This document shows, in pieces, positions 1-6,089 of a stretch of 21,193 nt of DNA; the first letter of the stretch is position 1, and every line of letters begins with the position of its first letter. A program made the translations under genes and the position numbers. Below the pieces are notes generated by a model, which was given only the letters and a program-made list of their open reading frames with translations, made no database searches and was not told where the DNA came from. The DNA comes from Rickettsiales bacterium UBA2645 (GTDB lineage: Bacteria > Pseudomonadota > Alphaproteobacteria > Rickettsiales > UBA1997): the NCBI GenBank assembly GCA_002359655.1, contig DENL01000033.1:1-21193 (forward strand), written 5' to 3'.

Positions 1-520
1 GTTTTCCAAGCAGCCAAACATCACCTGACTTTGAGATTGGTTTTTCTTCAGGCTCAGGAATTTCCTCTGTCTCTTGCTCATTTTCTTTTTCATAAAGATT
101 GGCAAAAATCTTTTCGAGTTCCTGATCTTCAAAGCCAATCAGATCGAGATTAAAATTTTCATCTTTGAGATCGGCGAGTTCGCTTGCCAAAATTTCCTCA
201 TCCCAACCAGCATTTTCTGCGAGCTTGTTGTCCGCAATGATATAAGCTTTTTTTTGTGTTTCGCTTAGGTGATCGAGAACAACAACCGGAACTTCTTTTA
301 AGCCAAGTTTCTTTGCCGCCATCAATCTTCCATGGCCGGCAATAATTCCTTTTTCACCATCAATCAAAACCGGATTTGTAAAACCAAACTCAGTAATGCT
401 TGCCGCAATCTGCGCCACTTGAGCGTCAGAGTGCATGCGGGCATTCTTGTTGTAAGGTATCAACTCATCAACCGATTTCATCTCGATATGATCTGCCATT
501 TTTAAAGCAAAGTCATCCAT
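1..520 (-). CDS. ParB-domain DNA methyltransferase, N-terminal part
   Basis: This reading frame starts at ATG 520 and is still open at the window edge, giving 173 residues of a longer protein. Residues about 14-105 form a ParB/Srx-like domain: a VDELIPYNKNAR opening, then GFTNPVLID, then the GIIAGHGRLMAAK loop that corresponds to the ParB box, then the ETQKKAYIIADN segment. An acidic linker rich in Glu and Pro follows. The last visible residues, SGDVWLLGK, match the stretch that in ParB-methyltransferase fusions comes just before the DNA methylase domain, so the missing part is probably an N6-adenine or N4-cytosine methylase. In phages such genes often lie near terminase genes and may protect phage DNA from restriction. 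The methylase activity is inferred because its catalytic domain is outside the window. A terminator ends only 20 nt upstream of the start. Confidence 0.85.
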   Translation of the reverse strand, partial: MDDFALKMADHIEMKSVDELIPYNKNARMHSDAQVAQIAASITEFGFTNPVLIDGEKGIIAGHGRLMAAKKLGLKEVPVVVLDHLSETQKKAYIIADNKLAENAGWDEEILASELADLKDENFNLDLIGFEDQELEKIFANLYEKENEQETEEIPEPEEKPISKSGDVWLLGK

Positions 521-540
521 TCTAATTTTTATTTTTGCGC

Positions 541-574
541 AAAAAAAAATGCGCACCCAATTGCTTGAGTGCAC
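541..574 (-). terminator. Rho-independent terminator
   Basis: Read on the minus strand, positions 574-551 form a 10-bp stem (two G-U pairs) closed by a GCAA tetraloop, a GNRA-type loop. One A and then nine consecutive T follow at 549-541. This is a textbook intrinsic terminator for the minus-strand operon ending at 687. It ends only 20 nt before the methyltransferase start codon, so that gene needs read-through or a promoter upstream of the hairpin. Confidence 0.85.
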
Positions 575-614
575 ATCTTGTGAATGCTGTTATTTGTTGG
601 TTTTAAATAGAAAA

Positions 615-636
615 TGCGAACCAGGGTGCGAACCCT
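615..636. repeat. Short tandem repeat and small hairpin in an intergenic gap
   Basis: The octamer TGCGAACC occurs at 615-622 and again at 627-634, 12 bp apart. The second copy lies in a perfect 5-bp hairpin (AGGGT, loop GCGA, ACCCT) at 623-636. It sits in the 166-bp gap between the methyltransferase and the tail-like gene. It superficially resembles a tRNA T-arm but lacks the conserved loop adenine, and no cloverleaf can be drawn. Function unknown. Confidence 0.4.
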
Positions 637-686
637 TTTAAAATCTCTGTCGCTAAAAAAGGCCTGCGGTCGCGCGTTACCCGCGG

Positions 687-1289
687 TTAAAGTTTTGTCA
701 CAGTACCTTTTTTATTTAAGGCTTGGCTCACGTTCGCGCTAAACTGCGCGTCAAAGCGGTCTTTTACTGTTTTGGTAGTTATTTCAATCATATCCAATCT
801 CTTATCGATGTTGGCGCTCTTATGTAAGAAGTAGAGGATTTTTAATTCCTTACCTTTGCGCTGCGCGATAGCTTCTTGTCCTGATTTTGTTTTCATCTTG
901 AAGGCATCGCCCGCAAGGTAGGTTGATGGACTGTTTGAATCGCTTCTCTTCTTAACTTGATTGATACTCTGATAAGAGGGGATTGCAAGCCGTCCATCTT
1001 TTGCTTTTTTAATTCCACCGGTTTGCTGCAGTGCAGCAAAGGCTGCCATCGTGTAAACTTCAGCGGTTAAATTTGTTTTTGTTGCCGGTTTGATGCGGAT
1101 GCTACTTTCAAAACCGCCGGATTTTTTTCTGATAAAAAACTTTTCCCTGATATTTTTTCTGACTTCATCCTGACTTTTTTGTGCAACGTTAGTCAGGGTC
1201 TTTGCGACTGCAAAAGGGATTTGTTTTTTTGCTATGCTGGCAAGTTCATCGCTTGCGTTACTTTTGATCTGGAGGCTTATGATTGCCAT
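687..1289 (-). CDS. Phage tail-component-like protein (GPZ-like)
   Basis: I place the start at ATG 1289 (200 aa, beginning MAIISLQIKS). An open GTG start at 1352 would add 21 hydrophilic residues with no good ribosome site. The protein is basic and soluble. Its pattern, IPFAVAKTLTNVAQK near residue 24, a KNIREKFFIRKKSGG stretch, then AEVYTMAAFAALQQTGG, resembles the minor tail protein Z / head-tail connector class found in siphophages. No catalytic motif is visible. The gene is the last before the terminator at 541-574 and follows the DUF6362 gene after a short gap with a 6-bp perfect hairpin (1359-1374). A structural gene lying between early genes and the packaging region is unusual. The family name is a recollection of sequence pattern and is not certain. 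Confidence 0.6.
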   Translation of the reverse strand: MAIISLQIKSNASDELASIAKKQIPFAVAKTLTNVAQKSQDEVRKNIREKFFIRKKSGGFESSIRIKPATKTNLTAEVYTMAAFAALQQTGGIKKAKDGRLAIPSYQSINQVKKRSDSNSPSTYLAGDAFKMKTKSGQEAIAQRKGKELKILYFLHKSANIDKRLDMIEITTKTVKDRFDAQFSANVSQALNKKGTVTKL

Positions 1290-1408
1290 GTTCGTTCCGT
1301 TGCCTGAAAACCCGTCATCGGTAAAATTGTCATCACTTTTTCGTGGACACACTTCTCGACTGTTGGTAAACAGTAACCCCGAAAATGTCTCAAATGTCTA
1401 ACGCTTTT

Positions 1409-1816
1409 TTAGCTTTGTGTCAACAAACGCAAGTCTGCTAGTTTCTGCGTAATTCTGCGTATAGCGTTTTTCCATTTTCGGTTGGCAGTCGCTCTTGAGA
1501 TTCCGAATTCACCGCAAATTAGCTGCCATGGAGTTCTTGTTGCGCGAAGCCAGATGATCTTTCTTTCCTCGGTTTCTTCGAGAAAATGAATCCAGCTGCA
1601 GGTTGTTTCCATGCGTGAAATAGCTTCCGGTGTTGGCCTCCATTTCTTTGGCGTTTGATCCATCCGTAAGATTTCGATTTCGCTGTAGACAACCTGTGGC
1701 CAACTTGTGAAATAATCGCGCAGCTTTGCAGAGGGCAATTTTTTCATTGTCCTGAGAGCTTCTTCAAAAGCTCTGATCACCATTTCTTCGGTCCAGACGA
1801 TTTCCTTATTTTCCAT
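1409..1816 (-). CDS. DUF6362 family phage protein
   Basis: This 135-aa protein has the layout I associate with DUF6362 proteins of alphaproteobacterial prophages: an N-terminal helix WTEEMVIRAFEEALRTMKKLP, then SWPQVVYSEIEI, then RPTPEAISRMETTCSWIHFLE, then an HTH-like C-terminus ending in GEFGISRATANRKWKNAIRRI. The C-terminal part resembles the DNA-recognition region of sigma factors or small terminase subunits, so a role in DNA binding near packaging genes is possible but unproven. The start is supported by a GGGAG ribosome site about 7 nt before ATG. It overlaps the upstream 70-aa gene by 11 nt. Its last 17 codons lie in a 51-bp direct repeat whose second copy is at 12617-12667. Confidence 0.8.
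   Translation of the reverse strand: MENKEIVWTEEMVIRAFEEALRTMKKLPSAKLRDYFTSWPQVVYSEIEILRMDQTPKKWRPTPEAISRMETTCSWIHFLEETEERKIIWLRATRTPWQLICGEFGISRATANRKWKNAIRRITQKLADLRLLTQS
1416..1466. repeat. 51-bp direct repeat, copy A
   Basis: This segment matches 12617-12667 without gaps at 40 of 51 positions. The first 17 bases, TGTGTCAACAAACGCAA, and the last eight, GTATAGCG, are identical. Copy A encodes the C-terminal residues of the DUF6362 protein, ending in LRLLTQS. The two copies are in the same orientation and about 11.2 kb apart. Confidence 0.85.
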
Positions 1817-2018
1817 TTTTTTCTCCCTTTTTGTTTTTGTAAATTTTATCGCCGATCTGCTTGATCAGCTCTTTCTCAGGCCAGCTCAATCTTTCATCAT
1901 CAACTTTGACGACCAAAATTCCGTCATTGTTCCAGCCTTCGCGTTTGATTTTTTCGGCATCAATTTGCTTTGGTTGCATGCGTCCGAGATTTGATTTCAG
2001 AGGATTTTTATCTTTCAT
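1806..2018 (-). CDS. Small hypothetical phage protein
   Basis: A 70-aa basic protein rich in Lys (MKDKNPLKSNLGRM... ending NKKGEKNGK) with no recognisable domain. It is supported as a gene by an AAGGAGG ribosome site 6 nt before ATG and by tight packing: its start overlaps the resolvase stop by 4 nt (ATGA type) and its end overlaps the DUF6362 start. The central part, GILVVKVDDERLSWPEKELIKQIGDKIY, looks like a folded alpha/beta segment. Function unknown. Translational coupling suggests expression with the resolvase and DUF6362 protein. Confidence 0.7.
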   Translation of the reverse strand: MKDKNPLKSNLGRMQPKQIDAEKIKREGWNNDGILVVKVDDERLSWPEKELIKQIGDKIYKNKKGEKNGK

Positions 2019-2485
2019 AGCGAACCTCCTTCATGCTCTTTGATCACGAGATTGAGAAGGGCCATAGCGTCTGCTTCGTTATCATCCGCAGGATTGAATC
2101 CGAGCTTTTTTACTGCTTCGATGACGGCATCTTTTTTGCAGTTTCCATTGCCGGTGATATGCTTTTTGATCGTCTTTACCGGAATGCCGAGATAGGGGAT
2201 TTTATTTTCTTCACACCAGCTTGTCAGATAAGCTAAAAAGCCACCGTAAGCATGAGCTGCATCAACTCCGATATGTCTTCTGACTTCCTCAAAATAAACA
2301 CGATCAATGCTGTTTGTGAGTTTATTGATTTCTTCCAGCCATTTTTTGAAACGAAGATAGCGCATGCCGCCGCCTTCGAATCTGCTTGGCTTAAATTCAA
2401 TCGTGCCACTGGTAATTTGATTTTCTGATTTGATTGCCCATCCGGTTTTTGTTCCGAGATCAAGGGCTAAAATTTTTTTGTTCAT
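2015..2485 (-). CDS. RuvC-like Holliday junction resolvase
   Basis: The 156-aa protein has the RNase H-fold layout of RuvC: ILALDLGTKTGWA gives the first catalytic aspartate (D9), VYFEE gives the glutamate (E66), and DDNEADAMALL gives the C-terminal acidic residues (D135, D139). The GNGNCKKDAVIEAV stretch matches the usual helix before the last strand. RuvC-type enzymes cut four-way junctions. In phages they resolve replication and recombination intermediates before packaging. ATG 2485 is chosen because a GAGGA ribosome site lies just upstream. An upstream TTG at 2527 would add 14 residues without support. It follows the iteron-containing ORF in the same operon. Confidence 0.85.
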   Translation of the reverse strand: MNKKILALDLGTKTGWAIKSENQITSGTIEFKPSRFEGGGMRYLRFKKWLEEINKLTNSIDRVYFEEVRRHIGVDAAHAYGGFLAYLTSWCEENKIPYLGIPVKTIKKHITGNGNCKKDAVIEAVKKLGFNPADDNEADAMALLNLVIKEHEGGSL

Positions 2486-2545
2486 GTTTCCTCGTTTTTG
2501 TTTTTTAAGAATTCGAGGAGATGACAAAATCGGTCACCTCCATAA

Positions 2546-2857
2546 CTACTTGGAGAGTGTTTCACTCTCCATAGTATATGGAGGGGGTGCAGGTTCTAAA
2601 CTTGAAAAGAACTTCCGGAGATAAGCAGGGATTAAGTTTGTGTAGGTGAAAACTTGAAATTTTTTCTGCAACTTTTCTGGAAACTTGGAAACTTCCTTCA
2701 AGGCTTGTCCGATATGGCTTTGCAGAGTTTTAACATTTTTCCGATTCTCTAATTTTGGAAACTTGGCGGAAACTTGCGCCGGAGTAAGGTGCAGATAAGT
2801 TTTTGCAGAATCTTGGAAACTTGCCGGAAACTTGATTTGGAATCTTGGTTTTTTCAT
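2546..2857 (-). CDS. Small basic protein whose gene carries an iteron-like array
   Basis: A 103-aa basic protein starting MKKPRFQIKFP and ending ESETLSK. Its ATG overlaps the primase-helicase stop in an ATGA, which argues for real, coupled translation. KFP or KFQ recurs several times (IKFPASFQ, SAKFPKLE, SKFPEK, KKFQ) because the DNA repeats the motif CAAGTTTCC. No known domain is visible. There are two readings: a small replication accessory protein with the origin inside its gene, as in lambda gene O, or a repeat region that merely stays open. I favour the first because of the start overlap. Confidence 0.55.
   Translation of the reverse strand: MKKPRFQIKFPASFQDSAKTYLHLTPAQVSAKFPKLENRKNVKTLQSHIGQALKEVSKFPEKLQKKFQVFTYTNLIPAYLRKFFSSLEPAPPPYTMESETLSK
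2552..2581. repeat. Two adjoining perfect palindromes
   Basis: GGAGAGTG at 2552-2559 and CACTCTCC at 2563-2570 form a perfect 8-bp stem with a TTT spacer. Sharing two bases with it, CCATA-GTA-TATGG at 2569-2581 is a second palindrome. They lie at the 3' end of the iteron-carrying ORF. No T-run follows on the minus strand, so this does not look like an intrinsic terminator. Confidence 0.65.
2648..2847. repeat. Iteron-like array, candidate replication origin
   Basis: The nonamer GGAAACTTG occurs exactly at 2679, 2757, 2768, 2815 and 2826. One-mismatch copies are at 2648 (GAAAACTTG), 2687 (GGAAACTTC) and 2839 (GGAATCTTG). Two pairs, 2757/2768 and 2815/2826, have start-to-start spacing of 11 bp, about one helical turn, and lie 58 bp apart. 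All copies point the same way. Repeats of this size beside a primase-helicase gene are typical of phage and plasmid origins; the origin role is inference. Confidence 0.6.
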
Positions 2858-4971
2858 GACCGCACCTCGTCATCGCTAACAATCCAGACCGCAGGATTTT
2901 CAACCGGAAGAACAGCTCCGGTTTTGGCGCATTTAAAATGACTCGGAAGCACTGGCATTGCAGTGCCATCTTTGTTTCGGAAAGCCATCTGCTCCACGCA
3001 GAGTATGCCATATTTTGATTTGACTTGTTGCAGCGAAAATTCTGACCAATTGCGTGTGAATTTTATGTGGCCCTTGGTTGCTAAAACTGAAATTCTGTCA
3101 TTGATTGTGGTCTTGCATCCAAGTCCTGCTTCGTTTTCAAACTTCTCGGAAAATTGATTTGCGGTGTAAACATTGCCCTTGAAAGCTTCATCATAGATAA
3201 GTTGCAAAATAACATCAGCTTTGCGGACTCTTTCTGCATCGAGTATCTGACCATAATCTCTCTGAATTAATCTTTCTGAAAACGGATTGAGTTCGACCCA
3301 TTTGCCATCAACTTTTTCAACGATTTTTTTTGGAATCGAAGATCCGTTTCGTAGTTCAAAATAAAGATTAATCTTTGCTTCATGCTCGTTGGGGCGGTGT
3401 AAAATCAAGCCACTGGTGTAGAAACTTCTTAAACTTCCGGCTCCGGAAAATGCCTGGAACGGATCATCTTCAACATCCTTCTTTTTTATTTTTTTGGTGT
3501 GGTGACAGAGAATAATTCCGATGTCGGGATTGAGCATCGATCTGAGTTTTCCGATTCTGTTTTGTAAGAAAAACAGCATGGCATTATTGTCATTTTCACT
3601 GCCATTGTCAGGGCCGCCGTCAAAGACATTTCTGATTGGATCAACACAAACGATATCCGGCATTCCGTTAGAGAAGCAGTCTTTAATCGTGTTATAAGCC
3701 AGCTCAACGCCATTTTCATTCAGGATCGCTTCAATTTGCGGAGTGGCGCAGAAGTTTTGTAATCCGCGAAATAGAATATCTTTCGGGATATTGAGATTCT
3801 TAATGCGCTCGCGCAAATAGTGATAACTGATCTCTGATTGCAGGTAAAAAACTTTGAGTGGCTTCGGTGGCTTTAATCCTAAAAAACTTTCTCCTGCTGC
3901 GATATGTATCAGGAAATTAATCAGAAAATCACTCTTACCAACTTTCGGCGCGCCACCAATTATGAGCATTCCGCGCGGTGTTAAAAATCTTGGTGAGATT
4001 AAATCTTCCGGCATCGGACTTTCATCGGCCATAAATTCAGGACCAAGATAACGCGGGAATCTTTGCTCAAATCCTTTTGCAGTTTCGAAGAGCGATTGGA
4101 TGTTAAAATTTTCTGCTATGGCATCAAAGGCATCCCACTTATCTGGCTTGTGTTTTGGCGGAGTGATAAGCGAAACGAAGGAAGCAACTTTTGAGAGATG
4201 TCCGGCAACTTTTTTGCCATATTCCAAACCTGCGTCATCATTGTCCGGCCAGATGATTACTTCTTTGCCGATGAGCGGCGACCAGTCGGTTTTATTTATC
4301 GGAGCATTTGCGCCAAACATTGCGGTTGTGGCGGCAAGACCATAAGCAATTAAACTGTCAGCAGATTTTTCACCTTCGACAAGAATGATTTTTTTAGCAG
4401 AAGTAATTCCAGGAATGTTGTAAAGCGGTCGCGGATCTGGTGATTTGGCTTTTCTGTTTTTGACATCCCAAACTCTGAATTCTTTTCCGTCTTCAGTGTC
4501 ATAGCGATAAACGCAGGCGATCAGTTTATTTTCACGATCAAAATAATCCCACTTTGCAGTTGGTTTTCCCAAGTCATCGGCAAAGCTGCGCTGCGAAGGT
4601 TTTTGCGCAACATAAGAAGTTGAAGGATTGCCAAGCCAGTCTGATATTTCCTTAAGCAGCTTATTAAATTCTGCTTTGTGATAACCTCTGACTTCCGACC
4701 AAAGACTAAAAATATCTCCACCGGTATTTTCAGAAAAATCAAACCAGTTGCCTTGCTTTTCTCCGCCCAGCTGAACGATTAAACTTTTGCCTGGTTCGCC
4801 TTTAGTATTTCCGATGTGAAAGCAGTTATTGCGCACATGGCCATTTGGTAAAAGATAAAACAAAGCATCTTCAATTCTGCCGAGTAAGGCTTCTCTGATT
4901 CTTTCGCTGTTAAGCCTTTCAGAATTATTTTGCTGATTATCAGCGTTGTTAAAATCGAGTAAATTTTCCAT
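2854..4971 (-). CDS. Toprim primase-helicase (RepA-like)
   Basis: The 705-aa protein joins a primase-like half to a hexameric-helicase half. Residues about 193-260 are a Toprim domain with IILVEGEKSADSL (E199) and the metal-binding VIIWPDNDDAG (D243 onward). Residues about 330-500 are a RecA-fold ATPase of the RepA/DnaB type: Walker A GGAPKVGKSD at 339-348, Walker B IVCVDPI ending at D444, and an ILCHHTKK motif near 490. A C-terminal tail of about 150 residues probably contains a winged helix. The N-terminal region looks like a CHC2 zinc-binding domain (NNCFHIGN, then GNWFDFSENTGGDIFSLW) but lacks the four metal ligands. The enzyme should prime and unwind DNA at the phage origin. A GGAGG lies 9 nt before ATG. 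It follows the nuclease gene after 3 nt. Confidence 0.9.
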   Translation of the reverse strand: MENLLDFNNADNQQNNSERLNSERIREALLGRIEDALFYLLPNGHVRNNCFHIGNTKGEPGKSLIVQLGGEKQGNWFDFSENTGGDIFSLWSEVRGYHKAEFNKLLKEISDWLGNPSTSYVAQKPSQRSFADDLGKPTAKWDYFDRENKLIACVYRYDTEDGKEFRVWDVKNRKAKSPDPRPLYNIPGITSAKKIILVEGEKSADSLIAYGLAATTAMFGANAPINKTDWSPLIGKEVIIWPDNDDAGLEYGKKVAGHLSKVASFVSLITPPKHKPDKWDAFDAIAENFNIQSLFETAKGFEQRFPRYLGPEFMADESPMPEDLISPRFLTPRGMLIIGGAPKVGKSDFLINFLIHIAAGESFLGLKPPKPLKVFYLQSEISYHYLRERIKNLNIPKDILFRGLQNFCATPQIEAILNENGVELAYNTIKDCFSNGMPDIVCVDPIRNVFDGGPDNGSENDNNAMLFFLQNRIGKLRSMLNPDIGIILCHHTKKIKKKDVEDDPFQAFSGAGSLRSFYTSGLILHRPNEHEAKINLYFELRNGSSIPKKIVEKVDGKWVELNPFSERLIQRDYGQILDAERVRKADVILQLIYDEAFKGNVYTANQFSEKFENEAGLGCKTTINDRISVLATKGHIKFTRNWSEFSLQQVKSKYGILCVEQMAFRNKDGTAMPVLPSHFKCAKTGAVLPVENPAVWIVSDDEVRS

Positions 4972-4974
4972 GCG

Positions 4975-5727
4975 CTACAACCTCCAGCAACGTTGTTGCC
5001 ATGGACAGAATTTGCACTCGAAGTGAGTTGAATCGGTTGCAATTCTTGGCAGTAATTCGTGAGCTTCTGTAGCGCGCAAAATCATCACCGCTTTGTCGCT
5101 GGTTTTTTGTGCGAGCGTTTTATCGAACTCAATTAGCTCAAAATAAATTTCGGCGGTGTCTTTGTTTATCGCGGTGAAGAGTGCCGGATTTTTACAAATG
5201 CCTTCAATCTGACTTTCCATGTAAGCCTGATAAATTGCGACTTGTGCGGCGTAGATCGGCTTTGCAACTGCCAGGCCTTTTTTCTCAACTTCCTTCCATG
5301 ATTTGTTATTGAGTGATTTGCATTCAAAGAGCATAGGAAATGCAAAACCTAAATCTTCTGGAGCATCAATTATTACTCCGTCAATATGGCCTTTAAGTTT
5401 ACCTTTAGCGGCAAAAAATCCGAACTGATCACCATTTTGTTTTCGGGTGACAAGATTGAATCCGGCATTTTTTAACCAGCCGATTATCAAATCTTCAAAG
5501 ACATGTCCGGCTTGAAATATTTTTAAAATCCTGCCGGTGAAATTCTGATCTTCATCTTTGGGAGTATCGGTATATTCAAATTGCAAAGCACGGCTGCAAG
5601 ATGCTCCAAGCCTTGATGCACCAAGATAATCTCTGGAAGTTTGCTTTGAATGTTCTGTTGTCAGTGCCTTGTCGATCAGCAGATTTATTTTTTCCGAAAT
5701 TTTTGGCCGGTGATTAAAATCTAGCAT
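4975..5727 (-). CDS. PD-(D/E)XK nuclease, Cas4/AddB-like
   Basis: The 250-aa protein has the core of the PD-(D/E)XK exonuclease group: a GHVFED helix (H75, E78), the aspartate D116 in GHIDGV, the catalytic ECK at 135-137, and a QVAIYQAYM helix (Q162). Four cysteines, C44 in SCSRALQ and C238, C241, C247 in CKFCPWQQRC, are placed as in the iron-sulphur nucleases Cas4, AddB and Dna2, so a 4Fe-4S cluster is likely. Such enzymes resect DNA ends to feed single-strand annealing. It overlaps the upstream small zinc protein by 7 nt, with CGGAGG before its ATG, and directly precedes the primase-helicase. I see no cas1 or cas2, so a CRISPR role is not indicated. Confidence 0.85.
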   Translation of the reverse strand: MLDFNHRPKISEKINLLIDKALTTEHSKQTSRDYLGASRLGASCSRALQFEYTDTPKDEDQNFTGRILKIFQAGHVFEDLIIGWLKNAGFNLVTRKQNGDQFGFFAAKGKLKGHIDGVIIDAPEDLGFAFPMLFECKSLNNKSWKEVEKKGLAVAKPIYAAQVAIYQAYMESQIEGICKNPALFTAINKDTAEIYFELIEFDKTLAQKTSDKAVMILRATEAHELLPRIATDSTHFECKFCPWQQRCWRL

Positions 5728-6089
5728 GGCAGCACCTCCGACATTTCTGTTTCTGCTTCTTTGCCTTGCATGAAGTCGAAATAGGCGCTGAGTGCCACTT
5801 CAATTAAGCACAAAACTTCTTCCCTGGAATATTCGGCTAAAGGTCTGTTCATACCGATTTCTGCTACATATTCACCGACTGGTTTTAATGCAGATTCAAT
5901 GGCTTCTTTTTCTGTTTTGGTTAGGTCGATCATGTTATTTTCTTTGAAATTATTGCTAAAAATTTTCTGACAATTCATTGAGCAAAAATGCTTCATCATC
6001 TTGCGGTTAGTCGGATGGCTGGCGCGCAGCGGTGGTTGGATAAAACCAAATCCATGAGATTCTCTTTTGCAGACAGCGCAGATTTTCAT
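5721..6089 (-). CDS. Small zinc-ribbon phage protein (DUF6511-like)
   Basis: A 122-aa protein. Its N-terminal third carries C4-x2-C7 and C36-x3-C40, a likely zinc ribbon (opening MKICAVCKRESHGFGF), which matches my recollection of DUF6511 proteins from phages and Proteobacteria. The C-terminal two thirds are helical: TKTEKEAIESALKPVGEYV, then SREEVLCLIEVALSAYFDFM. No enzymatic motif is present. The start is well supported by AGGAGG 6 nt before ATG and by an ATGA overlap with the helicase stop. A DNA-binding or adaptor role in replication is possible, but the function is unknown. Confidence 0.7.
   Translation of the reverse strand: MKICAVCKRESHGFGFIQPPLRASHPTNRKMMKHFCSMNCQKIFSNNFKENNMIDLTKTEKEAIESALKPVGEYVAEIGMNRPLAEYSREEVLCLIEVALSAYFDFMQGKEAETEMSEVLPC

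Noticed and set aside
74..268. Plus-strand 64-aa frame
   Set aside because: Antisense to the ParB-methyltransferase frame, which has clear family motifs; no ribosome site.
611..640. tRNA-like T-arm
   Set aside because: Lacks the conserved loop adenine and no acceptor, D or anticodon arms can be found around it.
663..686. GC-rich hairpin after the tail-like gene
   Set aside because: Only a 4-bp stem can be formed; the real terminator is at 541-574.
1290..1352. GTG start at 1352 for the tail-like protein
   Set aside because: It adds 21 polar residues ahead of a natural MAIISLQ start; the ribosome site is too close. Not excluded, only less likely.
2015..2527. TTG start at 2527 for the resolvase
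   Set aside because: The ATG at 2485 has a ribosome site and gives the normal RuvC N-terminus; the extra 14 residues have no support.
2648..2847. CRISPR array
   Set aside because: Repeats are only 9 bp, spacing is irregular and partly zero, and no cas genes are present; the Cas4-like nuclease is of the phage recombination type.
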